This document shows, piece after piece, positions 17,690 through 25,853 of a stretch of DNA of 64,000 nucleotides; the stretch's first letter is position 1, and each line of letters begins with the position of its first letter. A model generated the notes under the pieces. The model saw nothing but the letters and a program-made list of their open reading frames with translations. It was not told where the DNA came from and did not search any database. Origin of the DNA: an uncultured bacterium (GTDB lineage: Bacteria > Verrucomicrobiota > Verrucomicrobiia > CAIQCK01); contig CAIQCK010000101.1 in assembly GCA_903870275.1 (NCBI GenBank), positions 108,412 to 172,411 on the forward strand. Reading direction: 5' to 3'. A program made the position numbers and the translations under genes.

Positions 17690-18400
17690 ATGAAATCGTC
17701 CATCGTCCTTCTTGCGTCACTCGTCGCCACCGCCGCGCTTGCGTCCGATCCAGCCGGTTACTACAACCGCACCATCTTTGCGGATGACTTCAGCGGCAAC
17801 GGCTTCGGCCCGCGCTGGGGTCACTACAAAAGTTCCAGCGTTGTCAAAGACGGCATCCTCGTCGGCATCACGGCCGAGGACTCCGACCACGCCGCGGTGG
17901 ACAGCATCCGGTTTGCGCCGGAACGCGACCTCGAGGTGTCGGTCAAGTTCCGTTTCGTCAGCGACAAGGCCAAAAGCTTCAACGTCTGGTTCGACGACAA
18001 GGACTACAAAGGCTCGCACGCCGGCCACATTTGCAGCGTCAGCGTCAGCCCGGCGTCCGTGGGCATCGCCGACGCGAAGACCGGCAATTTCCGCAACGAC
18101 ATTTACGAAAAGAGCAAGGCCAAGCCACCGACGCTCACGGCTGAGGACAAGGCGTTTTTGGCCACGAAAAACAAGCGCTTTCCCGTGAAGCTGACGTTGC
18201 AGGACTGGCACACGCTGTTGATCCGCACCAAGGCCGACAATGTCGAGGTTTGCCTCGACGGCAAAGCGGCGGGGACGTTCCAGTCCGAAGGCGTCGGCCA
18301 TGATCACAAGACGCTGGTCAGCCTGACGACCAATCGCGTGGATGTGCACTACGACGACTTCAGCCTCAAGGCCGGCGGCAGCGCCGCAGCCAAGCCTTAG
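17690..18400 (+). CDS. Small secreted concanavalin-A-like beta-sandwich protein (DUF1080/3-keto-disaccharide-hydrolase-like)
   Basis: 236 aa with signal peptide (SSIVLLASLVATAALA). The body alternates strands with motifs TIFADDFSGNGFGPRWGHYK, DGILVGIT, DLEVSVKFRF, QDWHTLLIRTKADNVEVCLDGK and VDVHYDDFSL, the pattern of secreted single-domain DUF1080-like proteins common in this phylum. These bind or cleave sugars. There is no SD and the gene sits directly after a -10 box, suggesting leaderless expression. The 3' end lies 7 nt from the convergent regulator gene. Confidence 0.75.
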   Translation: MKSSIVLLASLVATAALASDPAGYYNRTIFADDFSGNGFGPRWGHYKSSSVVKDGILVGITAEDSDHAAVDSIRFAPERDLEVSVKFRFVSDKAKSFNVWFDDKDYKGSHAGHICSVSVSPASVGIADAKTGNFRNDIYEKSKAKPPTLTAEDKAFLATKNKRFPVKLTLQDWHTLLIRTKADNVEVCLDGKAAGTFQSEGVGHDHKTLVSLTTNRVDVHYDDFSLKAGGSAAAKP

Positions 18401-18407
18401 GAAATCG

Positions 18408-19310
18408 CTACGCGCGATGTTGCGAGACGTGTGACTGCCGATACTGGCGGGGGCTGCGGCGCTCGAAAGCGCGAAAAACACGGTTGAAGTGCGTCAGGCT
18501 GTTGAAACCGCATGCAAAGCAGATGTCGGTGATGGATTTGCGCGTATCCATGAGTTGCTTCCTTGCCTCGGCGACGCGACGGGCCTGGACGAAGCGCGTG
18601 AAGGTTGTCCCTGTGGTTTGGCGGAACACGTGCGAAAAGTGGGTCGGTGCCAGACAGGCGTGCCGGGCCCCGTCGTTGAGACAGAGCGACGCGTCGCGGA
18701 AGCGGCTCTCGACGAATTCACGGCCGCGCCGGACCTCGACGCGTTCCAGTTTCGCCTCCAAATCCCGAATCCTTTGGGCGCTTTCGCAAAGCTGCCGCGC
18801 AAACAGTTCGAGCAGCCGCATGACACTGGCAAATTGTTTTCGCGGCAGGTAGATGGCACGGTCGTAGGCGGCGTGCAAATCGCGGGTGGACACCTTCAAC
18901 CATGCGAGCCGTTTCCGCAGTCGGCGGAACGCGGCGGGCGATTTTGGCTCCCCCAAGACCTGCCCGCTGAAGATGGTCGCCACATGGCGGCCGAGGGCGA
19001 AGATCGGAACGGCGACGTCTTGGAAACCGGCGTGACAAATGTAAAACTGCGTCGCGCCCGATTTCGCCGCGAGCGAATCGTGCCGCAGGTTGCACGCGAG
19101 GCAGCGGCGCAGCCCGACGGGATTCGTGCGAATCAACCGGCAAACCGGATTCCATTCCGTCTCCGAAATCGTGCGCCGGACAACCCCGCCCGCCGACTTC
19201 AATGCCATGACCAAACCGGTCAACCGGTTGAGGATCGCGGTGAACTCGGCGAATTCAGACGAGTCCGCCATGTGTTCGAAATCAATGTTTGTGGTCAGGT
19301 CTGTGTTCAT
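18408..19310 (-). CDS. AraC-family transcription regulator with PocR-type sensory domain
   Basis: 300 aa from the ATG at 19310; an upstream TTG is less likely. Residues about 20-175 fit the PocR ligand-binding domain: CRLIRTNPVGLRRCLACNLR, FYICHAGFQDVAVPIFALG and HVATIFSGQVLGEP, with clustered Cys. The C-terminal 100 residues are an AraC double HTH: LAPTHFSHVFRQTTGTTFTRF and ITDICFACGFNSLTHFNRVF, ending SPRQYRQSH. It is divergent from the ThuA/FG-GAP gene across 105 nt and is the only clear regulator in the sugar region, so it may control the surrounding operons, perhaps sensing a small sugar-derived ligand. Its operator is not established. Confidence 0.9.
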   Translation of the reverse strand: MNTDLTTNIDFEHMADSSEFAEFTAILNRLTGLVMALKSAGGVVRRTISETEWNPVCRLIRTNPVGLRRCLACNLRHDSLAAKSGATQFYICHAGFQDVAVPIFALGRHVATIFSGQVLGEPKSPAAFRRLRKRLAWLKVSTRDLHAAYDRAIYLPRKQFASVMRLLELFARQLCESAQRIRDLEAKLERVEVRRGREFVESRFRDASLCLNDGARHACLAPTHFSHVFRQTTGTTFTRFVQARRVAEARKQLMDTRKSITDICFACGFNSLTHFNRVFRAFERRSPRQYRQSHVSQHRA

Positions 19311-19378
19311 GCGCGGCGGCAACCGGTGCGAGTCTCGAATTTGTCACGCAAGAAATGTAAAACAAAACGAAAAGGATG

Positions 19379-19409
19379 TTGAGACGTTTTTCGCGACCCG
19401 CAAGATACT
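19379..19409 (+). promoter_or_regulatory. Putative promoter of the ThuA/FG-GAP gene, divergent from the regulator
   Basis: TTGAGA (19379-19384), 19-nt spacer and GATACT (19404-19409), then 6 nt and the ATG at 19416, with no SD. The geometry again implies a very short or absent leader. Confidence 0.45.
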
Positions 19410-19415
19410 GGGCAC

Positions 19416-21557
19416 ATGAAGAAGATTTGCCACCGCCATTTCCTCGGAGCTACTGCCGTTTCCTTCCTGTGTGCTGTTGGCCTGACTGACTTCGCCGCTT
19501 TGTTGCCTTCGGCTGCGCTCGCAAAGGACACGAAGGTGGTGCTGCTGGCGGGCGTGAAGAGCCACGGTCCCGGCGAACATGAATACGAAAAGACGTTGGA
19601 CCTCTTCCGGCATTGCCTGGACACGGGGTTGAATGTTCGGCACGTGATCGTCGAACTCCACACCGGCGGCTGGCCGCATGATGAGAAGACGCTCGACGAC
19701 GCCGACACGATTGTCATTTTCAGCGATGGCGGCAGCAAGGGGAACCAGCATCCGCTCCTGACAGGCAACTACATGGCGGCGCTGGAGAAACAGATGAAAC
19801 GCGGCTGCGGCTTGGTGTTGATTCATTGGACACTTAACCTGCCGTCGAAGATCGGCAGCGAGACATTCCTGCAATGGGTTGGCGGCTTCAAGGACTACGA
19901 AAATTTGGTGCGTCCGATCGGCGAACCGTTCCGCCCCACCGACTGGTCGAAGCAGGCGGCGCATCCAATCTGCCGCGGGTTGAAACCGTTCGAGATGCCG
20001 GAGGACGAGTATAAGACACCGGAACGTCTTCTCTCGGCCAAGCCGGGATTCGTGCCGATCCTGCCGTTCCCCGGCAAGCCGGGCGCGCCGTTGTGGGCGT
20101 GGGCGTGGGAACGCGAGGATGGCGGGCGCGGGTTCGCTTACGCCGGCGGGCACAAGCACGCCATTTGGGAGATCGAGGACCTGCGCAAGGCGATGCTCAA
20201 CGCCATCCTCTGGACCGCGAAGAAAAACGTGCCGAACGACGGCGTGATTTCATCGCTGCCGATGGCCGCCACGACGCCGCCCGAGCCGGTGTTCGTGCCG
20301 ATCAAAATTGACGGGCCGGTGCACGACCCGTCCATCGGAAGTTATTGGTATGGGCCGTTCAACGAGTCCTGCTCGCTGGTGGATGTCAACGGCGACGGCT
20401 GGCTCGACATCACCTGCGGCGTGAACTGGTATGAGAATCCCGGTCCGCGCGGCGGCAAGTGGAAGAAGCACGCCTGCTACTTTGTTGACGCGGAGAAACG
20501 AAATTTCCTGCACGGCCACTGCCATGAACTGGCCCTAGACGTGAACCGGGACGGATTCGTGGACATAGTCAATGCGGGCTATCAGCCGGACATCGGCGGC
20601 GTGCTGTGGTATGAAAACCCAGGACCTCGCGGCGGCAAGTGGAAAGCGCATCGCATCCACACCTCGCCTTTTGTCGAGGGCGTTCTGGCGGCCGACATCA
20701 ACGGCGACGGGCATCCCGATCTCGTCGTGAACCACTTCCGCAGATACGGCGGAGCCGAGGGCGAAGGCTCTGTCGCGCGCGTCGAGCCGATTGTTTGGCT
20801 GGAGTCCATCGGCAAGGAGCCGTGGTTCGTCGAACACGTCATCGCGTCCGAGGCCGACGATCACGGCATCGGCGTGGGCGACATCAACGGCGATGGCCGC
20901 CCCGACATCGTCACCAAACACGGTTGGTATGAAGCGCCGCCGAACCCCGCCGACGGGCCGTGGCGTTTCCACAACGACTTCGAGATGTTGTTCCGTGCCT
21001 CGCTGCCGATCTTGGTGACGGACGTGAACGGCGACGGCCTGAACGACATCATCGCCGGCAACGGCCACGGCTACGGTTTGTGTTGGTTCGAGCAGAAGCT
21101 GCGCGACGGGAAGCGGACGTTCGAGCGGCACGCCATCGAGGAGCACTACGGCGAATTCCACACGATGACGCTGGCCGACGTGAACGGCGACGGCAAACCC
21201 GACCTCGTGACGGGCAAACGGCTGTTGGGACACGACGGCCGCGATGAAGGCGAATGGGACCCGCTGTTTTTGTTTTGGTATGACATTCAGGGCGGCAAGT
21301 TCGTGCGGCACGTGATTTCGTTCAACAACCTCCAGTTTTATCCGGGCCACGAGAACGCCAACGAGCCGCCGCAATTCGCGCCCAGCACCGGCATGAAGAT
21401 CGTCGTCGGCGACATCAACGGCGACGGCCTGCCCGACATCGTGGTCGCCGGCCGCGGCGGATTGTATGCTTTCATCAACCGCGGTGCGACGCCCCGCCCG
21501 AAATCCACCAATCCCAAAGTGCCGTTGATCGGCGAAAAATGCCCGGACACGAAATGA
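19416..21557 (+). CDS. Secreted ThuA-domain protein with C-terminal FG-GAP/VCBS repeats
   Basis: 713 aa. Signal peptide about 1-35 (ending AALAKD). Residues about 38-275 are a ThuA (class-I-amidotransferase-like) domain: KVVLLAGVKSHGPGEHEY, DADTIVIFSDGG, GCGLVLIHWTLN and GGRGFAYAGGHKHAIWE. The C-terminal 400 residues hold at least six FG-GAP-type calcium-loop repeats of the form DVNGDGxxDI, for example DVNGDGWLDITCG, DINGDGHPDLVVN, DINGDGRPDIVTK and DVNGDGKPDLVTG, which build a beta-propeller. ThuA domains are linked with sugar oxidation and trehalose use. Its stop is 35 nt before the Tat oxidoreductase gene, so the two are likely co-expressed. Confidence 0.88.
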   Translation: MKKICHRHFLGATAVSFLCAVGLTDFAALLPSAALAKDTKVVLLAGVKSHGPGEHEYEKTLDLFRHCLDTGLNVRHVIVELHTGGWPHDEKTLDDADTIVIFSDGGSKGNQHPLLTGNYMAALEKQMKRGCGLVLIHWTLNLPSKIGSETFLQWVGGFKDYENLVRPIGEPFRPTDWSKQAAHPICRGLKPFEMPEDEYKTPERLLSAKPGFVPILPFPGKPGAPLWAWAWEREDGGRGFAYAGGHKHAIWEIEDLRKAMLNAILWTAKKNVPNDGVISSLPMAATTPPEPVFVPIKIDGPVHDPSIGSYWYGPFNESCSLVDVNGDGWLDITCGVNWYENPGPRGGKWKKHACYFVDAEKRNFLHGHCHELALDVNRDGFVDIVNAGYQPDIGGVLWYENPGPRGGKWKAHRIHTSPFVEGVLAADINGDGHPDLVVNHFRRYGGAEGEGSVARVEPIVWLESIGKEPWFVEHVIASEADDHGIGVGDINGDGRPDIVTKHGWYEAPPNPADGPWRFHNDFEMLFRASLPILVTDVNGDGLNDIIAGNGHGYGLCWFEQKLRDGKRTFERHAIEEHYGEFHTMTLADVNGDGKPDLVTGKRLLGHDGRDEGEWDPLFLFWYDIQGGKFVRHVISFNNLQFYPGHENANEPPQFAPSTGMKIVVGDINGDGLPDIVVAGRGGLYAFINRGATPRPKSTNPKVPLIGEKCPDTK

Positions 21558-21592
21558 ACACTCTCCTCCACAAATCCACAACGGAGCCAATC

Positions 21593-23014
21593 ATGAAACG
21601 GAACACACAAATCAGTCGTCGCATGTTCATCAGAGGTTTCGGCAGCGCCGGCATCGGCGCATGGGCCGCACCGCTCGTTTTTCCGTCGCGGATCCTCGGC
21701 GCCGCGTCGCCCAATGCGAAGCTCAACATCGCGGTGATCGGGACCGGGATTCGTTCGCTTTATCTGATTCAAGAGGCGCTCCGGCAGGGCAGCAACATCG
21801 TCGCCCTCTGCGATGTGGATGCCGCGCAGATCGCGGACACGAAAGAGCAAATCGCCAAGAAACTGCCGGACATCGGCGCCGCAGCGATGACGAAGGCCAA
21901 AGTCTATGATGATTACCGCAAGTTGTTGGAGGCGGAGAGATCATTCGACGCGGTGATGATCGCGACCGGCAGTCGCTGGCACGCGCCGCTGACGGTCGTG
22001 TTCATGAAAGCCGGCAAACATATCTACTGCGAAAAGCCGCTGGTGAACAAAGCCACCGAAGCCCGCGAACTCATGGCGCTGTCACGCACGAGCAAGGTCG
22101 TCACCCAGACCGGCACGCAGGGCGCCAGCGCGAAGACGTTCCGTCGCACGATGGAGATCATCGAGGCGGGCGTGCTGGGACAGGTGCGTGAGGCTCACCT
22201 CTGGTCCTGCTGGACGCCCATGTATCCGCCGAGCCACAACCGCCCCGAGGGCGAAGACCCGGTGCCGGCTGGCTTCAACTGGGATTTTTGGCTCGGCCCC
22301 GCACCGGGGCGACCGTTCAAGCAGGGCGTCTATCATCCCGGCTCGCTCAAGTATCTGCCCTGGCTCGACCTCAGCAACGGAATCCTAGCAGGCATGGGAT
22401 CGCACACGTTTTCGCTACCGGTCCGCGCGTTGAAACTCGGCGAACCGACGCGCGTCGAGGCCGACATCACCGAGCCGATCAAGGAAACCTACATCTCCGC
22501 CGGCAGGTTCCGGTACGAATTCGCCGCGCGCGACAATCTCGCACCGGTGACGCTCTGGTGGACGGATGGAAACAAATATCCGCCCGCCCATGCAACCCAG
22601 GACCTGCAAACCATGAGCGGCGAGGTTCCCAAGCACGGGTGTTTGTTCCTCGGCGACAAGGGCGAGATTTACGCGGACGGCTGGGGCACGCATTGCGTGA
22701 TGAAGCTGAAGGGCGACAAGAAATGGCGCGGCGTGCTCGACCACGAGACGGTCGCGGCGGTGCCCGTCACGCTGCCGCGCGTGGAAGCCGACAACCACAT
22801 GATCGAATGGTTGCAGGCCTGTCAGGGCGGCCCCGCCACGTTTACCAATCTCGAGATCGGCGCACACTGCTGTCAGGTGTTCCTGCCCGGCATCCTCTCG
22901 TTGAGGCTGGGCCGGCCAATCGAATGGGACGCAGCACACCTGAATGTTCCCGGCGCGCCTGAAGCCGAACCGCTGATTCAGAAGAACTATCGCACGAAGT
23001 GGTTGATGATATGA
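21593..23014 (+). CDS. Tat-exported Gfo/Idh/MocA-family oxidoreductase
   Basis: 473 aa from the ATG at 21593, chosen because GGAG lies about 8 nt upstream and the protein then opens with a twin-arginine signal (SRRMFIRGFGSAG). Rossmann motif KLNIAVIGTGIR is near residue 45, then IVALCDVDAAQ, AVMIATGSRWHAP and KHIYCEKPLVN (the EKP motif of the family), followed by the C-terminal alpha/beta domain. Such enzymes oxidise or reduce sugars with tightly bound NAD(P); Tat export means folding with cofactor before secretion to the periplasm. A ThuA gene lies on either side, a common pairing in this phylum. Substrate unknown. Confidence 0.9.
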   Translation: MKRNTQISRRMFIRGFGSAGIGAWAAPLVFPSRILGAASPNAKLNIAVIGTGIRSLYLIQEALRQGSNIVALCDVDAAQIADTKEQIAKKLPDIGAAAMTKAKVYDDYRKLLEAERSFDAVMIATGSRWHAPLTVVFMKAGKHIYCEKPLVNKATEARELMALSRTSKVVTQTGTQGASAKTFRRTMEIIEAGVLGQVREAHLWSCWTPMYPPSHNRPEGEDPVPAGFNWDFWLGPAPGRPFKQGVYHPGSLKYLPWLDLSNGILAGMGSHTFSLPVRALKLGEPTRVEADITEPIKETYISAGRFRYEFAARDNLAPVTLWWTDGNKYPPAHATQDLQTMSGEVPKHGCLFLGDKGEIYADGWGTHCVMKLKGDKKWRGVLDHETVAAVPVTLPRVEADNHMIEWLQACQGGPATFTNLEIGAHCCQVFLPGILSLRLGRPIEWDAAHLNVPGAPEAEPLIQKNYRTKWLMI

Positions 23015-23034
23015 GATGGTGGAGGCACAGATAC

Positions 23035-23823
23035 ATGAAGCAGAACAAACTGGTTCGAGCTATGCGGGCGCTGTTTGTTCTGACCGCCGTTGTGCTGGGC
23101 GGCGCGATCCGGGCTGCGGAGACTGACACGCCTCAAGCCACGCCGCTCGCTCGATCCAGGATACTGGTTCTTACCGGTAACGAGTATCCGGGTCATAAGT
23201 GGAAAGAAACGGCACCTTTGATCGCCCGGTTTCTGGCGACTGACCGACGGCTCGAAGTCGAAGTCAACATCGAACCCAAGTTTCTCGCCGCCCCTGAGCT
23301 TCACGTCTATGATGCGATCGTGCTCAACTATCTGAATTGGAAATGTCCTGATCCGGGCGAGAAAGCCCGCGCAAACTTGAAGAAGTTCATTGAGACGGGC
23401 AAAGGGCTGGTCATTGTGCATAATGCCTGCGCCGCCTTCGGGGATTGGCCGGAGTTCAAGGAGATCGCCGGCCGCGCGTGGAACCCGAATCGCGCCCGCG
23501 GACACGACCCTTACGGCCCGTTCACGGTTGAGATCACTGGCGCCGATCATCTAATCACAAAGGGAATGAAGTCGTTCGAGACGACGGACGAACTCTACAC
23601 CTGCCTGTTCACCAACGGTCGCCCAGTTGAAGTGCTGGCCAAGGCCACGTCGAAAGTGGACAACAAGGATTATCCAATGGCCTTGGTGAACCACTATGGC
23701 CAAGGACGTGTGTTTCTCTGCGTCCTCGGACACGATGTGCCGGCGCTTTCCATCCCCGCTGTGCAGGATCTTTACCGTCGCGGAACCGCCTGGGCTGCGG
23801 GACTGCCGCCGGTTTGTCCTTGA
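23035..23823 (+). CDS. Secreted ThuA-domain protein (single domain)
   Basis: 262 aa from the ATG at 23035, with GGAGG about 10 nt upstream; an upstream in-frame GTG overlaps the previous gene. Signal peptide about 1-26 (ALFVLTAVVLGGAIRAAE). ThuA signatures: RILVLTGNEYPGHKW, YDAIVLNYLNWK, GKGLVIVHNACAAF, DELYTCLF and GRVFLCVLGHDV. The trailing repeat domain of the 19416 protein is absent. It follows the Gfo/Idh/MocA gene by 20 nt and is surely in the same operon; the joint role is probably periplasmic oxidation of a sugar. Confidence 0.88.
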   Translation: MKQNKLVRAMRALFVLTAVVLGGAIRAAETDTPQATPLARSRILVLTGNEYPGHKWKETAPLIARFLATDRRLEVEVNIEPKFLAAPELHVYDAIVLNYLNWKCPDPGEKARANLKKFIETGKGLVIVHNACAAFGDWPEFKEIAGRAWNPNRARGHDPYGPFTVEITGADHLITKGMKSFETTDELYTCLFTNGRPVEVLAKATSKVDNKDYPMALVNHYGQGRVFLCVLGHDVPALSIPAVQDLYRRGTAWAAGLPPVCP

Positions 23824-23865
23824 ACCGTAATCATGCCACCGCCATGACGCACGCGGTTTCGTTCG

Positions 23866-23895
23866 TTTGCCATGCGGCGTCACCTGATACATACT
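23866..23895 (+). promoter_or_regulatory. Leaderless promoter module, variant
   Basis: TTTGCC (23866-23871), 18-nt spacer and CATACT (23890-23895), then 7 nt and the ATG at 23903. Spacing and -10 equal those of the four strong modules; the -35 differs by one base and the spacer is more diverged. Confidence 0.65.
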
Positions 23896-23902
23896 GGCCC
23901 GC

Positions 23903-25768
23903 ATGAATTCTACACGCCTTGCGAATTTCGTGCTTCTCGTCAGTCTGATGCTCGTGCCGGTGGTATCCGCTGCTGATGTGACGCCGAAACGGCTCAGGCG
24001 CGCGGACAGTTTTCTCGGCATCCACTTCGACTTCCACGCGAACACCGATTGCACCAACGTCGGCGCGAATACGACGCCGGTGATGATCGAGAACATTATC
24101 AACCTCGTCCATCCCGATTACCTGCAAATTGATTGCAAAGGCCATCGCGGCTTCAGCAGTTATCCGACCAAAATTGGCACTCAGGCACCGCGCATCGTCG
24201 GCGATCCGTTGCGCGTGTGGCGCGAGGTCACGGCGAAACACGGCGTCGGCCTTTACATGCATTACTCCGGTGTGTATGACTCCAAGGCCGTCACAGATCA
24301 TCCTGATTGGGCTGCCATCGGTGCCGACGGCAAACCCAGCACCAAAGCCACGTCGTTGTTTGGTCCCTATGCCGGGAAACTGCTCATCCCTCAACTGTGC
24401 GAGCTGGCCGGTGACTACGGTGTGGACGGTGCGTGGGTGGATGGCGAATGCTGGGCGTCGGTGCCGGATTACGGCGCGCCGGCACTGGCGGCGTTCCGCA
24501 AACTGACCGGCATCACCAACGTGCCGCGTAAGCCGGGCGAGCCGCATTGGTTTGAGTTTCTCCAATTCCAGCGGGAAGCGTTCCGCAAGTATCTGCGCCA
24601 CTACATCGCCGCGGTGAAGAAGACGAACCCGCGTTTCCAGATATGCAGCAACTGGGCATTCACCGACCACATGCCTGAGCCGGTGAGCGCACCGGTGGAT
24701 TTTTTGTCAGGCGATTTCTCGCCGCAGAACAGCGTCAACTCCGCACGGCTTTCGGCGCGTTATCTGGCGCGGCAAGGCCAACCGTGGGACCTGATGGCCT
24801 GGAGTTTCTCCACCGAGGGCCCGACCATGGAGAAAAGTGCCGAGAAAAGCGCTGTCCAATTGGAACGCGAGGCCGCCGTGGTTCTCGCGATGGGCGGTGG
24901 CTTTGAGGCTTACTTCGCCCAGAATCGCGATGGTTCTGTGGGCTTGAACGAAATGCCCGTGATGGCTGGAGTGGCGAAGTTTTGTCGTGCCCGTCAAGCG
25001 ATCTGTCATCACTCGCAGGCTGTGCCGCAGGTGGGATTGCTGCTCTCGACCACCGACCAGTATCACCGAGCCAAGGGCCTTTTCTCGCGCGACCACTCGC
25101 GGATCAACGGCGCGCTCTACGCGCTGCTCGAAAGCCAGTGGTCGGTCGAGGTGCTCGGCGAACATCATCTCGCCGGCCGCCTCCGCGACTACCCTCTCAT
25201 CGTCGTGCCGGAGTGTGAATATCTCGAACCGAAGTTCCGCGACAGTCTTGCCGCGTACGTCAAAGCCGGCGGCAACCTGCTGCTCATCGGTTCAAGTGCT
25301 GCGAAGCTGTTCGAGCGGGAGCTTGGCGGAAAACTGGAAGGTGAAACCAAGATCGCCCCGTATGGCCGGGGCAGGATCGCTTGCACGAGTTTCGGCGGGC
25401 AGACTTATCTGAGCGAACGGCCGGAGCCGTTGCGGCGGGCGCTGAACGATCTGGCGCGCAAACTCTTCCCGCAACCGATGGTGGATGTGAAAGGCTCCAA
25501 CGATGTGGACGTCTGCGTCACGCGCAACCACGGCAAGCTTCTCGTCAATCTCATCAACACCGCGGGCCCGCACCGCACGCAATCCATCCTCGACACCATC
25601 CCGCCGGTCGGCCCGCTCGACATCACCATCCGCCTGAACCGCAAGCCCGCCTTGGTCATGCTCGAACCCGGCGCCCGTCCGTTGACGTGTGACTACCGCG
25701 ACGGCCAGCTCCAATTGACGGTGCCGAAGGTGGAAATCCACGAGATCGTCGCCGTGCAGACCAGGTAA
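23903..25768 (+). CDS. Secreted glycosidase, GH29-like barrel with a trimerisation-like C-terminal half
   Basis: 621 aa; start fixed by a promoter whose -10 ends 7 nt upstream. Signal peptide about 1-24. The barrel has FLGIHFDFHANTDC, GVGLYMHYSGVYD, HPDWAAIGADGKPS and YGVDGAWVDGECW, in which Asp or Glu of WVDGEC is a nucleophile candidate; this resembles alpha-L-fucosidase-like and related Asn/Asp barrels. From about residue 370, PQVGLLLSTTDQYH and LIVVPECEYLEPKF followed by GGNLLLIG look like the flavodoxin-like beta-galactosidase trimerisation domain, followed by a C-terminal beta domain. Exact family uncertain; a secreted exo-glycosidase is the best guess. Confidence 0.78.
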   Translation: MNSTRLANFVLLVSLMLVPVVSAADVTPKRLRRADSFLGIHFDFHANTDCTNVGANTTPVMIENIINLVHPDYLQIDCKGHRGFSSYPTKIGTQAPRIVGDPLRVWREVTAKHGVGLYMHYSGVYDSKAVTDHPDWAAIGADGKPSTKATSLFGPYAGKLLIPQLCELAGDYGVDGAWVDGECWASVPDYGAPALAAFRKLTGITNVPRKPGEPHWFEFLQFQREAFRKYLRHYIAAVKKTNPRFQICSNWAFTDHMPEPVSAPVDFLSGDFSPQNSVNSARLSARYLARQGQPWDLMAWSFSTEGPTMEKSAEKSAVQLEREAAVVLAMGGGFEAYFAQNRDGSVGLNEMPVMAGVAKFCRARQAICHHSQAVPQVGLLLSTTDQYHRAKGLFSRDHSRINGALYALLESQWSVEVLGEHHLAGRLRDYPLIVVPECEYLEPKFRDSLAAYVKAGGNLLLIGSSAAKLFERELGGKLEGETKIAPYGRGRIACTSFGGQTYLSERPEPLRRALNDLARKLFPQPMVDVKGSNDVDVCVTRNHGKLLVNLINTAGPHRTQSILDTIPPVGPLDITIRLNRKPALVMLEPGARPLTCDYRDGQLQLTVPKVEIHEIVAVQTR

Positions 25769-25816
25769 GGACACGCGCGCCGCTAACCGCGTCCACACAA
25801 ACGCTATTTCCATCCC

Positions 25817-25846
25817 TTTACCGTCGAGCGGCGCGTGACACATACT
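25817..25846 (+). promoter_or_regulatory. Strong-match leaderless promoter module 2
   Basis: TTTACC (25817-25822), 18-nt spacer and CATACT (25841-25846), 7 nt, then the ATG at 25854. The upstream sequence TATTTCCATCCC and the GTGAC in the spacer are shared with the other modules. Confidence 0.75.
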
Positions 25847-25853
25847 GGCGTGC

